Assembly (NCBI GenBank): GCA_023426345.1
Contig: JAFAAX010000011.1
Coordinates: forward strand, 1 to 25,774
Reading direction: 5' to 3'
From: Actinomycetes bacterium
GTDB taxonomy: Bacteria > Actinomycetota > Actinomycetes > Actinomycetales > Actinomycetaceae
DNA: 25,774 bases
Shown here: one piece after another, positions 1-8,151 of the stretch
Numbering within the stretch: the first letter of the stretch is position 1
How the letters are laid out: every line of letters starts with the position of its first letter
Program-made: the position numbers and the translations under genes
The notes under the pieces: generated by a model
The model's database searches: none
Told to the model about the DNA's origin: nothing
What the model saw: the letters and a program-made list of their open reading frames with translations, nothing else

Positions 1-2821
1 GGCGGGGGGTGTCGTCCCAAGTCGGGTTGCCCTCGGCGTCCCAGGCGCCCTCGGGGATGCCGGTGGCGCCGGTCGGAGTGCTGTCGGGCGCGCCGTAGCG
101 ACTGCCGTCGGGCGCGCCTGCCGCGTCGAAGCGCGGCGACTCGGAGGCGCGGGTGTCGGCGGCCGCGCGGCGGTCGCGGCGCTCCTGGAGGTCCTCGCGC
201 CGGGCCGTGATCCACGACGTCACCGAGTCGCGCACGGACACGGCGGCGGCGCTGAGGGCGGCTCCGGTTGCGGTGCCCGCTCCGGCGGCTCCTGATGCCC
301 CACCAACTGGCGCGGGCGGGACCGCCGGTCCCGCGACGGCCGCCTCGTCGGAGGAGGCGTCCCGGTCAGAGGTCTGCGGCGCGGAGGGCGTCGGCCACGC
401 GGTCTCGGTCACGTCGGGCGTCGGCCACGCGGCGCCGGTCTCGTCGGGGGCCGGCTGGGTCGCGGCGTCCTGATCGGGCGTCGACCACGCGGTCTCGGTC
501 ACGTCGGGAGCAGCCGACGGAGTCCCGGCCTGGCCGAGCGTCGACCAGCCGTCCGGTCCCTCGTCGGAGTGGAGGGCGGTGTCGGGCAGGGCGCCGGCCT
601 CCGTGGTGCCGGCCGGTGGTTCGCCCTCGTCGGCTTCCGGCCGATCGCCGTCCGGGGAGGTCTCCTCCGGGAGGGGTCCGCGGGCGGGTTCGCCCCGGTC
701 CTCGTCGATCGCGTCCTCCCCGCCGACGGCGCGCCCGGCCTCTTGGTCGAAGGGCTCGCCGGGCGCCGGTGGGAGGCCCGGGGACGCGTCCCCGGAGCTC
801 GGATGGAGGATCTCGTCGAAGGAGGGGACGCGCATGAGGGGGTCTCCCGGTTCCAGGGGCGCAGCGGGACGGACGATCGGGAACTCGCCCGTGTGGGAGG
901 GGTCGGAGGCGGACCACTGCCGCGCGATCATCGACCACCCGGTGCGCGAGGCGGCGGCGGACTCGCGCTGCTCCTCGGAGGTGGGGGGCGCGGGCGGGGG
1001 CTCCAGCGGCCCGTCCGCTCCACCGGCGGACGGGGAGACGGCGGCCGACGCCGCGGCGGCAGCGGAGGCGGGGGCCCCGGCGGACGATCCGGTCAGCAGA
1101 GCGGCGAGCCGGGCGGGCATCCGGAAGCGCCGGGCCACATAGCCCAGCGCCGCCCCGGAGCTCGCCGGGTCGATCGCGCGCAGCACCAGCAGATAGACGA
1201 GGGCGCCGACGGCGGCGACGAGCACCAGCTTGAGGGCGGACAGCGCGAAGCGCAGGCTGCCGGACTCCACCAGCGTCATCGGCCCGACGAGGCGGATGAG
1301 GACGTAGGCGACGGCCCATGACGCGACGGCGGCCGCGAGGTACTTGAGATAGGTGGCGATGATGCGCCCGGGGTTGACGAAGGCGTTGAGGCGCGCGACC
1401 CAGAAGACGGCGATGAAGCCCTGGGTGAGACGGCAGATCGTCTCCGCCAGGGACGCGCCGAAGGTCCACCACTGGGCGGAGCTGAGGAAGTAGATCGACC
1501 ACCCGACGACGATCTGCAACGCCGTGGGCACGATGCCCATGAGGAACACGGGTTTCGCGTTCTCGTAGGCGAAGAAGACCCGCTGGCTCATCAAGACCAT
1601 GCCGGTCGAGGCGACGCCCGGCATGAGGGCGGTGAGCACCAGGGCGTAGGCGTGGATGACGTCGGGGTTCGTGGTGGTCGGCAGCACCAGCTGGACCATC
1701 GGGGTCGCGCCCGCCATGAGGATCGCCGCGGAGAGCAGCGAGAGCATCGTGATGAGGTTGAGGCCCGTCGTGTACTGGTCGGCGACCGCGCGGTGATCCC
1801 GGTCGGCGGCCGCGTTGGCCAGGCGCGTGAAGATGGCGGTGGCCAGGGACACGGAGATGAGGGACTGCGGCACCATGTAGATCATGAACATGGTCGTGTA
1901 GGACGTCAGGCCCGCCATCGCGGCGACGCCGTTGGCGTCGGCGAAGTGGTCGACGCGCGTGGCCAGCTGCGAGGTCGAGATGACGCCGAGCTGGCTGATG
2001 CCCAGCGTCGCGAACGTCCAGCCGGCCACCTTCGACGCCGAGCCGAACGAGGTGCCCCGGAAATGGAAGTCGGGGCGCAGCCGCACGCCCGCGCGGCGCA
2101 TGGGCACGATGAGGACCAGGGCCTGGCAGATGACGCCCAGCGTCGCGGTGATGCCGAGCAGCCAGAACTGGGCGTCGCCGAACTCCGAGACGGGCAGCGT
2201 GCTGTCCGCGCCGGCGCCGCCGTACATCGCCAGGAACACCACCAGCCCAGCGATGGCGACGATGTTGTTGACCACGGGGGCCCACATGTAAGGGCCGAAC
2301 ACCCCGCGGGCGTTGAGCAGCTCGCCGAGCAGGTTGTAGAGGCCGTAGAAGAAGATCTGGGGCAGGCAGATCAGCGAGAACGCCACGGTGAGGTGGCGCA
2401 GCTCCCCGGAGATGGAGCCGGCCAGGATCGTCACCAGGAGCGGCGCGATCACCAGGGCCACCATGGTCACGGCGAAGAGGATGGTCCCGGCCAGGGTGAT
2501 CAGCCGGTTGACGTAGACGTCGCCGGACTTCCGCTTGAGGCCCCGGACGATCTGGGGGACCAGCACCGCGTCGAACACGCCGGCGGCCAACAGGTTGTAG
2601 ATCGTGTTCGGCAGGGTGTTGGCGACCTGGAAGGCCGTGGACACGGAGCCGGCCGCGCCGCCGATGGCGGCCACCAGCAGCGCGGCGCGGACGAATCCGA
2701 GGACCCGGGACACCAGCGTCCCCGACGCCATCAGCGCCGAGGAGCGCAGCAGCGACGTCTGCTTCGGGGCGCCGACGGCGCCCGCCGCGGCGCCTTCCGC
2801 CGGGTTCGCGTCCTGGCTCAT
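1..2821 (-). CDS. murJ: Lipid II flippase MurJ (MviN family), C-terminus outside window
   Basis: MurJ flips lipid II across the cytoplasmic membrane for peptidoglycan synthesis. The frame is open from the ATG at 2821 to base 1, giving at least 940 codons without a stop. Residues about 20-565 form the multi-pass MATE-like MurJ domain; it opens with SALMASGTLVSRVLGFVRAA, typical of the family, and contains many hydrophobic segments. From about residue 575 the protein becomes a long hydrophilic tail rich in Pro, Ala, Asp and Glu, with no recognised domain. Actinobacterial MurJ proteins often carry long C-terminal extensions; a pseudokinase is known in mycobacteria, but I see no kinase motif here. 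The start overlaps the stop of the DUF6049 gene as ATGA, so translation is probably coupled. The family call is firm; the role of the tail is unknown. Confidence 0.93.
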   Translation of the reverse strand, partial: MSQDANPAEGAAAGAVGAPKQTSLLRSSALMASGTLVSRVLGFVRAALLVAAIGGAAGSVSTAFQVANTLPNTIYNLLAAGVFDAVLVPQIVRGLKRKSGDVYVNRLITLAGTILFAVTMVALVIAPLLVTILAGSISGELRHLTVAFSLICLPQIFFYGLYNLLGELLNARGVFGPYMWAPVVNNIVAIAGLVVFLAMYGGAGADSTLPVSEFGDAQFWLLGITATLGVICQALVLIVPMRRAGVRLRPDFHFRGTSFGSASKVAGWTFATLGISQLGVISTSQLATRVDHFADANGVAAMAGLTSYTTMFMIYMVPQSLISVSLATAIFTRLANAAADRDHRAVADQYTTGLNLITMLSLLSAAILMAGATPMVQLVLPTTTNPDVIHAYALVLTALMPGVASTGMVLMSQRVFFAYENAKPVFLMGIVPTALQIVVGWSIYFLSSAQWWTFGASLAETICRLTQGFIAVFWVARLNAFVNPGRIIATYLKYLAAAVASWAVAYVLIRLVGPMTLVESGSLRFALSALKLVLVAAVGALVYLLVLRAIDPASSGAALGYVARRFRMPARLAALLTGSSAGAPASAAAAASAAVSPSAGGADGPLEPPPAPPTSEEQRESAAASRTGWSMIARQWSASDPSHTGEFPIVRPAAPLEPGDPLMRVPSFDEILHPSSGDASPGLPPAPGEPFDQEAGRAVGGEDAIDEDRGEPARGPLPEETSPDGDRPEADEGEPPAGTTEAGALPDTALHSDEGPDGWSTLGQAGTPSAAPDVTETAWSTPDQDAATQPAPDETGAAWPTPDVTETAWPTPSAPQTSDRDASSDEAAVAGPAVPPAPVGGASGAAGAGTATGAALSAAAVSVRDSVTSWITARREDLQERRDRRAAADTRASESPRFDAAGAPDGSRYGAPDSTPTGATGIPEGAWDAEGNPTWDDTPR
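388..560 (-). repeat. Degenerate in-frame repeats in the MurJ tail
   Basis: On the plus strand, units beginning GCGTCGGCCACGCGG or GCGTCGACCACGCGG start at 388, 418, 478 and 538, so spacing is a multiple of 30 bases. In the murJ frame they encode variants of PDVTETAWPTPS, such as DETGAAWPTPD, around residues 754-812. The last unit (538) is diverged. The period keeps the reading frame. Confidence 0.75.
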
Positions 2822-5175
2822 CGTCCCTCCTCTGTGTCCGTGTGCTGCTCCGCGTCCGCCGGGCGCCCCGTTGCGGAGCGGGAACCGGCGGGCTCATTGT
2901 CCGATGGCTCCCCGGCGGCGCCGGGGAGCGCCTCCGGCGGGGCGGGCGGGATCCCCGCCGCCGCGGAGGCCCGGCGCGACCGCCTCCGCCGGCGAACCGT
3001 CCGGGCGACGCCCAGGACCAGGGCGAGGACGAGCAGGCCGGCGATCGCCGCCGTCCCGGTATCCTCCCATCCTGCGCGCATCCTCACGGTCACGGACTGC
3101 GTGTCGTCCAGCACGTGTCCGTCGGGCGTGGTGACACGGTACCCGACCATGATGTCGCCGGAGCCGATGGCGGAGACGGGCACCTCGACCGTCGTCGACG
3201 TCCCCGCCGGGATCGTGACCTCGGGGATGTCGGTGACGCGCAGGCGCGGGTCCGAGGGCGTGAGCGAGACGCGGACCGTCACATCCCAGTCGAGGTCGTT
3301 GGTGAGGGGCACCGGGAAATCGGCGGTCTTGTTGATGAGGTTGATCGTCGACGTCGGCTCCACGTGGACGGACGACATCAGGCGCGCGGCTCGCAGGCGC
3401 AGGCGCGCCGCCTGGGCGGCGCGCTCCTCGTCGGTGGTGCCGGCGGACATCATGGCGAGCGCCGCCTCCTCCAGCGAGGACGTCAGCGCGGCGGGATCCG
3501 CCAGCGCGGAGGACAGGGCGTCGGCCTGGTCGAGGGCCTCCGTGACGGCCTGGAAGGCGTCCTGGGTGGAGGCGTCGGCGTCGGCGGCCGCAGTGACGGG
3601 CTGCCGGTCCTGATCGGTGGGCGCCGAGCCCGCGAGGGCGGAGAACGCGACGCCGGACACCCAGCGCTGGTCGAGCAGGGCCGTGAGACGCTCCCGCAGT
3701 CCGTCGTCCACCGGCGTCCCGCGGGGGACCAGGGCCAGCAGCGTTCGCGAGTCGTTCGGCTTCTCCCGGGTGATGATCGCCGAGAGCGCGATGAGGGCCT
3801 GCTGGGCGTCCAGCCGGTCCGAGGCGAGCGACGGGTCCCAGGACAGCACGTCGGAGATCGCCTGCTGCGACGTCAGGACGGTGACCGTGCCGTCGGCCTG
3901 CCCGGCCGTCGACGTCGCGCCGGACTGCGGGTCCACCTCCACCCGGGACACCGACGTGAAGGGCAGCTGCTCGACGGGGGACAGCGCGCCCGGCGGCGCG
4001 ATGACGGTCTGGTCGGCGAACTGCTGGAGGACCTGCAGGCCGAAGGTGGACGACGTCGGCCAGACGACGTCGTCCGCGATGGTCGCCGTGCCGCCGACCG
4101 CCGCGGACGCGGCGGCCACGTCCGAGCGGGAGTCCGCGGCCAGTTCGAGCAGGCGGGTGGCCCCGCAGATCGTGAGGGTCCCCAGGTCCGTGTCCCCCCG
4201 GGGCAGGGCCACGATCTCGGGCGCGGTCCGCAGGAGGTCGGCGGTGAAGGCCCGCAGCGCCTGGGCCTCCCGGCTCGCCGTCCCCCCGCGGGGGGAGGGG
4301 GACGAGGACGGCTCCGCCGGTTCCGAGGCGGAGGCCGACGGCGAGGCGGAGGGCCGGGTCCCCGACTGCGCCGTGGCGCCCGCGGACGACTCGGCGCCGG
4401 ACTGGCTCGTCGTCGACGATCCGGCGTCCGACGAGCCGGCGGCGCCCTCGTCGGCGGTCAGCAGCGCGGGGTCGACGGCCAGCGTGACGCCCGCCATGCC
4501 CGCCAGGGACAGGAGGGTCTCCCGCTCGGTGGCGGCGGATCCCCCCGCGGAGGCCGTGTCCGAGGTCCAGGGGACCAGGGCGTCGATGATCGTCGGGTTC
4601 GCGTCGTAGCCGGAGTCCCACACCAGCAGCGTGCGGTCCTCCCCGCCGGCGCTCGCGGAGGACGCCGCCACGGTGAGGCCCCGGGGCCCCCAGTCGAAGG
4701 CGTCGCCGAGCGGCAGGTCGGCCGTGTCCACGGTGAGGGAGAACGACTCCGTGGCGCCGGCGGGCAGGTCGCGGCCCAGCGCCGCCATCGCGACGGGGCG
4801 CCCGGCCCACTGCCCTCCCGACAGGAAGGCGGTCAGCTCGTCGCTGGTGACGGGCGTGCTGGTGCGCACATAGACGTCCAGCTCGGGGTCGGCGAGGTCC
4901 GCGCCCGACGTGTTCGTCAGCGTGCCGGAGACGGTGAGGTGGTCCTCGGTGGTGAGGACGCGGGGCGCCAGGTCGTCGATGCTGACCGCGATGCCGTGGT
5001 CGTCGCCCTCAACGGGGCTGCCGAGGACGGCGGGGCGCACGGCCGACCGCGAGGCCGTGGAGGAGGCGTCCTGATCGGCCGCGTCGTCGGCCCACGCCAC
5101 CGGAGGGACCGCCAGGCAGGCGGCGACCAGGGCGGTCAGGGCCACCGCCGCCCCGCTCAGCGTCCGGCGTCGCAT
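2818..5175 (-). CDS. DUF6049 family exported, membrane-anchored protein
   Basis: The 785-residue product begins MRRRTLSGAAVALTALVAAC and has a signal peptide likely cleaved after AWA near residue 29; VAAC within it could alternatively be a lipobox. The body is a large extracellular region with beta-rich stretches near the N-terminus (TVSGTLTNTSGADLADPELD) and near the C-terminus (VRVSLTPSDPRLRVTDIPEV). A Ser/Ala/Pro-rich linker lies at about residues 245-310. A single transmembrane helix follows at about 706-724, then an Arg-rich stop-transfer and a tail of about 60 residues. DUF6049 proteins typically sit beside murJ in Actinobacteria; their function is not established, and a role in envelope assembly is inference. 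I chose ATG 5175 because GGGAGG lies just upstream and a signal peptide follows. It overlaps the NUDIX stop (TGATG) and the murJ start (ATGA). Confidence 0.88.
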   Translation of the reverse strand: MRRRTLSGAAVALTALVAACLAVPPVAWADDAADQDASSTASRSAVRPAVLGSPVEGDDHGIAVSIDDLAPRVLTTEDHLTVSGTLTNTSGADLADPELDVYVRTSTPVTSDELTAFLSGGQWAGRPVAMAALGRDLPAGATESFSLTVDTADLPLGDAFDWGPRGLTVAASSASAGGEDRTLLVWDSGYDANPTIIDALVPWTSDTASAGGSAATERETLLSLAGMAGVTLAVDPALLTADEGAAGSSDAGSSTTSQSGAESSAGATAQSGTRPSASPSASASEPAEPSSSPSPRGGTASREAQALRAFTADLLRTAPEIVALPRGDTDLGTLTICGATRLLELAADSRSDVAAASAAVGGTATIADDVVWPTSSTFGLQVLQQFADQTVIAPPGALSPVEQLPFTSVSRVEVDPQSGATSTAGQADGTVTVLTSQQAISDVLSWDPSLASDRLDAQQALIALSAIITREKPNDSRTLLALVPRGTPVDDGLRERLTALLDQRWVSGVAFSALAGSAPTDQDRQPVTAAADADASTQDAFQAVTEALDQADALSSALADPAALTSSLEEAALAMMSAGTTDEERAAQAARLRLRAARLMSSVHVEPTSTINLINKTADFPVPLTNDLDWDVTVRVSLTPSDPRLRVTDIPEVTIPAGTSTTVEVPVSAIGSGDIMVGYRVTTPDGHVLDDTQSVTVRMRAGWEDTGTAAIAGLLVLALVLGVARTVRRRRRSRRASAAAGIPPAPPEALPGAAGEPSDNEPAGSRSATGRPADAEQHTDTEEGR

Positions 5176-5711
5176 CAGCCCTCCCGGTAGAGCAGGTCCA
5201 GGGCGATGCCGACGATGCGCCGCTCGTTGGGGTAGGCGAGGGTGTGCGGCAGGTCGCGCAGCGCCCACCATTGGGCGTCCTCGGCCTCATGGTCCGGATC
5301 GCCCTCGACGGTGACCTCTCCGGACTCGTATCCCATGAGGTAGTGGTGGACGACCTTGTGGACGCGGCGCTCGGGACCGGAGAACCAGAAGTCGATGGTG
5401 GCGAGGTGGCGGATGATGCGCCCGGTGATGCCGGTCTCCTCGGCGACCTCGCGCAGCGCCGCCTGCTCGGCGGTCTCGTCGCCCTCGAGATGCCCCTTGG
5501 GCAGGCACCATTCGACGCGTCCGGCGCGGTTGCGCCGCGCGATGATGGCGGCGTAGGGGATGCCGCCGCGGACGTCGACGACGACGCCTCCGGCCGAGGT
5601 CTCCCCGACGACGGGCAGATGCGACATCTGGGTGTGGATCGCCCGGAGGGACGTGTGGCGCTTCGGGGGGCGGGGCACCCCGGGGCGTCGGTCGGTCGGG
5701 CGGGCAGGCAT
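5175..5711 (-). CDS. NUDIX hydrolase
   Basis: The 178-residue protein carries a complete NUDIX box, GHLEGDETAEQAALREVAEE followed by TGI, matching GX5EX7REUXEEXGU, which binds the divalent metals needed to cleave nucleoside-diphosphate-linked substrates. WCLPKGHLEGDE and WWALRDL are typical of small NUDIX enzymes near murJ in Actinobacteria. In many Actinobacteria this gene lies next to pcnA (CCA-adding enzyme); no pcnA is seen here and the next gene is L-serine dehydratase. It is the first gene of the three-gene operon with DUF6049 and murJ. The ATG at 5711 lies 6 bases after TAGAGT, so the transcript is probably leaderless. An internal ATG, MSHLPVVGE at about residue 29, is an alternative start. 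The substrate cannot be predicted. Confidence 0.92.
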   Translation of the reverse strand: MPARPTDRRPGVPRPPKRHTSLRAIHTQMSHLPVVGETSAGGVVVDVRGGIPYAAIIARRNRAGRVEWCLPKGHLEGDETAEQAALREVAEETGITGRIIRHLATIDFWFSGPERRVHKVVHHYLMGYESGEVTVEGDPDHEAEDAQWWALRDLPHTLAYPNERRIVGIALDLLYREG

Positions 5712-5717
5712 GCCCCC

Positions 5718-5723
5718 ACTCTA
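5718..5723 (-). promoter_or_regulatory. Probable -10 element of leaderless NUDIX operon
   Basis: TAGAGT, read on the minus strand, is followed by GGGGGC and then the ATG at 5711. A start site about 6-7 bases downstream of a -10 would fall on the start codon. No clear -35 is seen. Confidence 0.6.
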
Positions 5724-5798
5724 GATGAGTGGGGCGGCCCCGCCCGGTCTCGCGGCCGTCGCCGACGGCGGCGCCTCTCTCCGTCCGTGCCGGCGGTG

Positions 5799-7619
5799 TC
5801 AGCACTCGACGACGTTGACGGCCAGGCCCCCGGCCGAGGTCTCCTTGTACTTCGAGAGCATGTCGTTGCCGGTCTGGCGCATCGTCTCGATGGCGGCGTC
5901 CAGGCTCACCATGTGGCGGCCGTCCCCCCACAGCGCCATGCGCGCCGCGTTGATCGCCTTGACCGAGGCGATGGCGTTGCGCTCGATGCAGGGGATCTGG
6001 ACCAGGCCGCCCACCGGGTCGCAGGTGAGGCCCAGGGAGTGCTCCATCGCGATCTCCGCCGCGTTCTCCACCTGCTGCGGCGTGCCGCCCAGCGCCTGGG
6101 CCAGCCCGGCGGCCGCCATCGCGGAGGCGGAGCCCACCTCGCCCTGGCATCCGACCTCGGCGCCGGCGATCGAGGCGTTCGTCTTGATGAGCGCGCCCAC
6201 GGCGGAGGCGGTGAGCAGGAAATCGCGGGTGGCCCGGCGGTGCCCGGCGGCGCGCGCCGGGAGCTCGTCGACGGAGCGGAACTCGCGCGGCCCCTGAGGG
6301 CCCGGCTCCCCGACCGCGGAACCCGGCTCCCCGACCGCGCGGTCCGGGCCGGACTGGCCACCGGAGCCGCCCTCGTCCCCGGGGCAGAACGCGATGAGGT
6401 AGGCGAGGACGGCGGGCACGACGCCGGCGGCGCCGTTCGTGGGGGCCGTGACGACGCGGTGGCCGGCGGCGTTCTCCTCGTTGACGGCCAGCGCGAACAG
6501 GTTGACCCAGTCCATGGCGCGCAGCGGGTCCTCCGACGGCGGGCGCGCCGCCAGGGTGAGGGCCAGCGCGCGGGCGCGGCGGGGCACGTCCAGGCCTCCG
6601 GGGAGGAGGCCCTGAGCCGCGCAGCCCGCCCGGAGGCACGCGATCATCGTGTCCGTCAGCCGGTCGAGGCCGGCGTCGATGCGCTCGCGGGGACGTGCGG
6701 ACTCCTCGTTCGCGCGGACCAGCTGCGCGACGGACAGGCGGGACGCGGTGCACCGGTCGACGAGCTCGCGCGCCGTGGCGAACGGATGCGGGGCGGGCAC
6801 GTCCATGGCCCGCGCCGCCTCGGGGGAGGCCAGGGAGACGACGTCGGGGCGCTCCGGGTCGTCGCCGCGCTGCGCCATGACGAAGCCGCCGCCCACCGAG
6901 TAATAGGTGCGCCGCAGCAGGACCGCGTCCGGCGGCGCGGGTGTCGGGGCGGGGGGAGCCGGTGCGGGGTCCGGGGACGGCGCGGGGTCTGCGCACGAGG
7001 GCGGCCCTCCGGCCGTCGGGCGGGCGGTCAGCGTCAACGCGTTGACGTGATAGGGAAGGCGCGTGAAGGGGCGGAAGCGGATGTCGGAGGCGATGTCGAA
7101 GGGGACGCCCGGTCCGCCGCCTCTGTCGGGGCCGGAGACGCCGGGGACGGTGAGGCGGCCGGTGCGGTCGATCTCCGGGAGGAGGGCCTCGACCTGGGCG
7201 ATGTCGACGGTCTCGGGGGCGTGGCCCGCCAGTCCGAGCAGGATCGCCCGGTCGGTGGAGTGCCCGCGGCCGGTGGCGCCCAGCGAGCCGAACAGGTCCA
7301 CCTCGATCCGGCCGACCTGCTCGCCGGTGCGGGCGGTGAGCTCGGCGAGCTCCGCCGCGAAGGCCCGGGCCGCACGCATCGGGCCGACCGTGTGCGAGGA
7401 CGACGGCCCGATCCCGATGCGGAAGAGGTCGAACACCGACAGCGGGTGGGGCGCGTCGGCGGCAGCCACCGCGCCGGAGACGAGGGCCGCGGGCGCCAGC
7501 GCGGAGGTGGGCGCGGCGGGCGGCAGTGCGGGGGCGAGCGCGGCAGGTGTCGCTGCGGAGGGGGGCGCGGCAGGGCGGGAGGCGTCGGGCGAGCCGGGCG
7601 ATGCGGCGTCGAGGTTCAC
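5799..7619 (-). CDS. sdaA: L-serine dehydratase, single-chain iron-sulfur type
   Basis: This enzyme deaminates L-serine to pyruvate and ammonia using a [4Fe-4S] cluster. The N-terminal beta domain starts at PHPLSVFDLFRIGIGPSSSH and the C-terminal alpha domain holds APTNGAAGVVPAVL. Three candidate cluster cysteines are seen: C491 (GCQGEVGSA), C533 (LTCDPVGG) and C544 (IPCIERNAI). The protein ends in a cysteine (NVVEC, C606); in a characterised family member a terminal Cys tail reaches the active site. At 606 residues it is longer than the usual 450-470. Most of the excess is a Pro/Ala-rich N-terminal leader plus two low-complexity insertions, one Pro-rich between the domains and one Gly/Pro-rich after AYLIAFCPGDEGG. 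The GTG at 7619 is chosen because GACAAT lies 6 bases upstream, the same geometry as neighbouring genes. Confidence 0.93.
   Translation of the reverse strand: MNLDAASPGSPDASRPAAPPSAATPAALAPALPPAAPTSALAPAALVSGAVAAADAPHPLSVFDLFRIGIGPSSSHTVGPMRAARAFAAELAELTARTGEQVGRIEVDLFGSLGATGRGHSTDRAILLGLAGHAPETVDIAQVEALLPEIDRTGRLTVPGVSGPDRGGGPGVPFDIASDIRFRPFTRLPYHVNALTLTARPTAGGPPSCADPAPSPDPAPAPPAPTPAPPDAVLLRRTYYSVGGGFVMAQRGDDPERPDVVSLASPEAARAMDVPAPHPFATARELVDRCTASRLSVAQLVRANEESARPRERIDAGLDRLTDTMIACLRAGCAAQGLLPGGLDVPRRARALALTLAARPPSEDPLRAMDWVNLFALAVNEENAAGHRVVTAPTNGAAGVVPAVLAYLIAFCPGDEGGSGGQSGPDRAVGEPGSAVGEPGPQGPREFRSVDELPARAAGHRRATRDFLLTASAVGALIKTNASIAGAEVGCQGEVGSASAMAAAGLAQALGGTPQQVENAAEIAMEHSLGLTCDPVGGLVQIPCIERNAIASVKAINAARMALWGDGRHMVSLDAAIETMRQTGNDMLSKYKETSAGGLAVNVVEC
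6301..6339 (-). repeat. 21-bp in-frame direct repeat in L-serine dehydratase
   Basis: CCCGGCTCCCCGACCGCG occurs at 6301-6318 and again at 6322-6339. On the coding strand it encodes the repeated AVGEPG in the Gly/Pro-rich insertion, consistent with slippage-driven growth of that loop. Confidence 0.7.
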
Positions 7620-7625
7620 GGGCCC

Positions 7626-7631
7626 ATTGTC
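7626..7631 (-). promoter_or_regulatory. Probable -10 element of leaderless L-serine dehydratase
   Basis: GACAAT on the minus strand is followed by GGGCCC and the GTG at 7619, the same 6-base spacing seen at six other starts in the window. No convincing -35. Confidence 0.55.
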
Positions 7632-7652
7632 GCGCGCCCGTCCCCTCCCCGC

Positions 7653-7745
7653 GAAGTTCGCCCAAGTGGGGCCGCGAGGTTCGCCCAACCGGGAGCGTGA
7701 GGTTCGCCCAAACGGGGACGGTGAGGTTCGCCCACGTGGAGGAGC
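7653..7745 (+). repeat. Type A intergenic repeat, four tandem units
   Basis: Four units of 23-24 bases, each a variant of GAGGTTCGCCCAACCGGGA, start at 7653, 7676, 7699 and 7723. The core TTCGCCCA is invariant. They lie in the 544-base gene-free region between the divergent L-serine dehydratase and luxS, which otherwise holds only the type B hairpins and an inverted type A cluster. I see no RNA gene or credible ORF in this gap. Confidence 0.75.
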
Positions 7746-7867
7746 GAGATCCGTCAAGTGCGATGCGCCGACTCGACGGCTTCGCTCGTCTCGCCGCCGA
7801 GGCCGCGACGCACCCACCAAAGGCCCTCGAGATCGGTACGCGTGGCACCCACGGCGCTCGCGACCCT

Positions 7868-7915
7868 CGAGATCGGTACCCATGGCAGACCCCTCCACCA
7901 CAGATACCGAACTCG
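7868..7915. repeat. Type B palindrome, degenerate copy
   Basis: CGAGATCGGTACCCATGG at 7868-7885 pairs with CCACAGATACCGAACTCG at 7898-7915 at 14 of 18 positions, with a 12-base loop. A further half-copy, CGAGATCGGTACGCGTGG, lies upstream near 7829. It is an older relative of the palindrome at 8004-8053. Confidence 0.6.
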
Positions 7916-8003
7916 GCAACACCTCCTCCACCCCAACCCCGTCACCAAGCCTCCCACCAGCACAAACGTCAGCACTCACGTCATCACAGAATCCGACCAC
8001 ACA

Positions 8004-8053
8004 TCGAGTTCGGTACCCGTGGCAGACCCCACTGCCACAGGTACCGAACTCGA
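8004..8053. repeat. Type B palindrome, near-perfect 22-position stem
   Basis: TCGAGTTCGGTACC (8004-8017) pairs with GGTACCGAACTCGA (8040-8053), and GTGGCAG (8019-8025) pairs with CTGCCAC (8032-8038). A single C-A mismatch separates the two blocks and the loop is the 6 bases ACCCCA. There is no T-tract, and it lies upstream of both flanking genes, so it is not an ordinary terminator. Confidence 0.8.
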
Positions 8054-8071
8054 CACCAGATTCTCAGGCGT

Positions 8072-8140
8072 CTGGCTGGGCGAGCCTCGGTCCTCTGGTT
8101 GGGCGAGCCTCGCGGTCCCCGTCGGGCGACCCTCGCAGGA
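8072..8140 (-). repeat. Type A intergenic repeat, inverted cluster
   Basis: Three units built on TGGGCGAGCCTCG or its variant CGGGCGACCCTCG occur here. They are the reverse complement of the type A units at 7653-7745, so the two clusters face each other across the type B palindromes. The cluster ends 12 bases before the luxS -10. Confidence 0.7.
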
Positions 8141-8151
8141 CCGGGCGGACC

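Noticed and set aside
366..2897. 843-codon open frame on the minus strand overlapping murJ
   Set aside because: It is very rich in Arg, Gly, Pro and His, without hydrophobic segments or any family motif, whereas the frame starting at 2821 gives a clear MurJ. It is an out-of-frame shadow caused by high GC.
5244..7700. 818-codon open frame on the plus strand opposite the NUDIX and L-serine dehydratase genes
   Set aside because: Its composition is Gly/Arg/Asp/Val-rich with no motif, and it spans two genes and an intergenic gap on the other strand.
7653..8140. CRISPR array
   Set aside because: Units of 23-24 bases are directly abutting with no spacers, change orientation and have no cas genes nearby.
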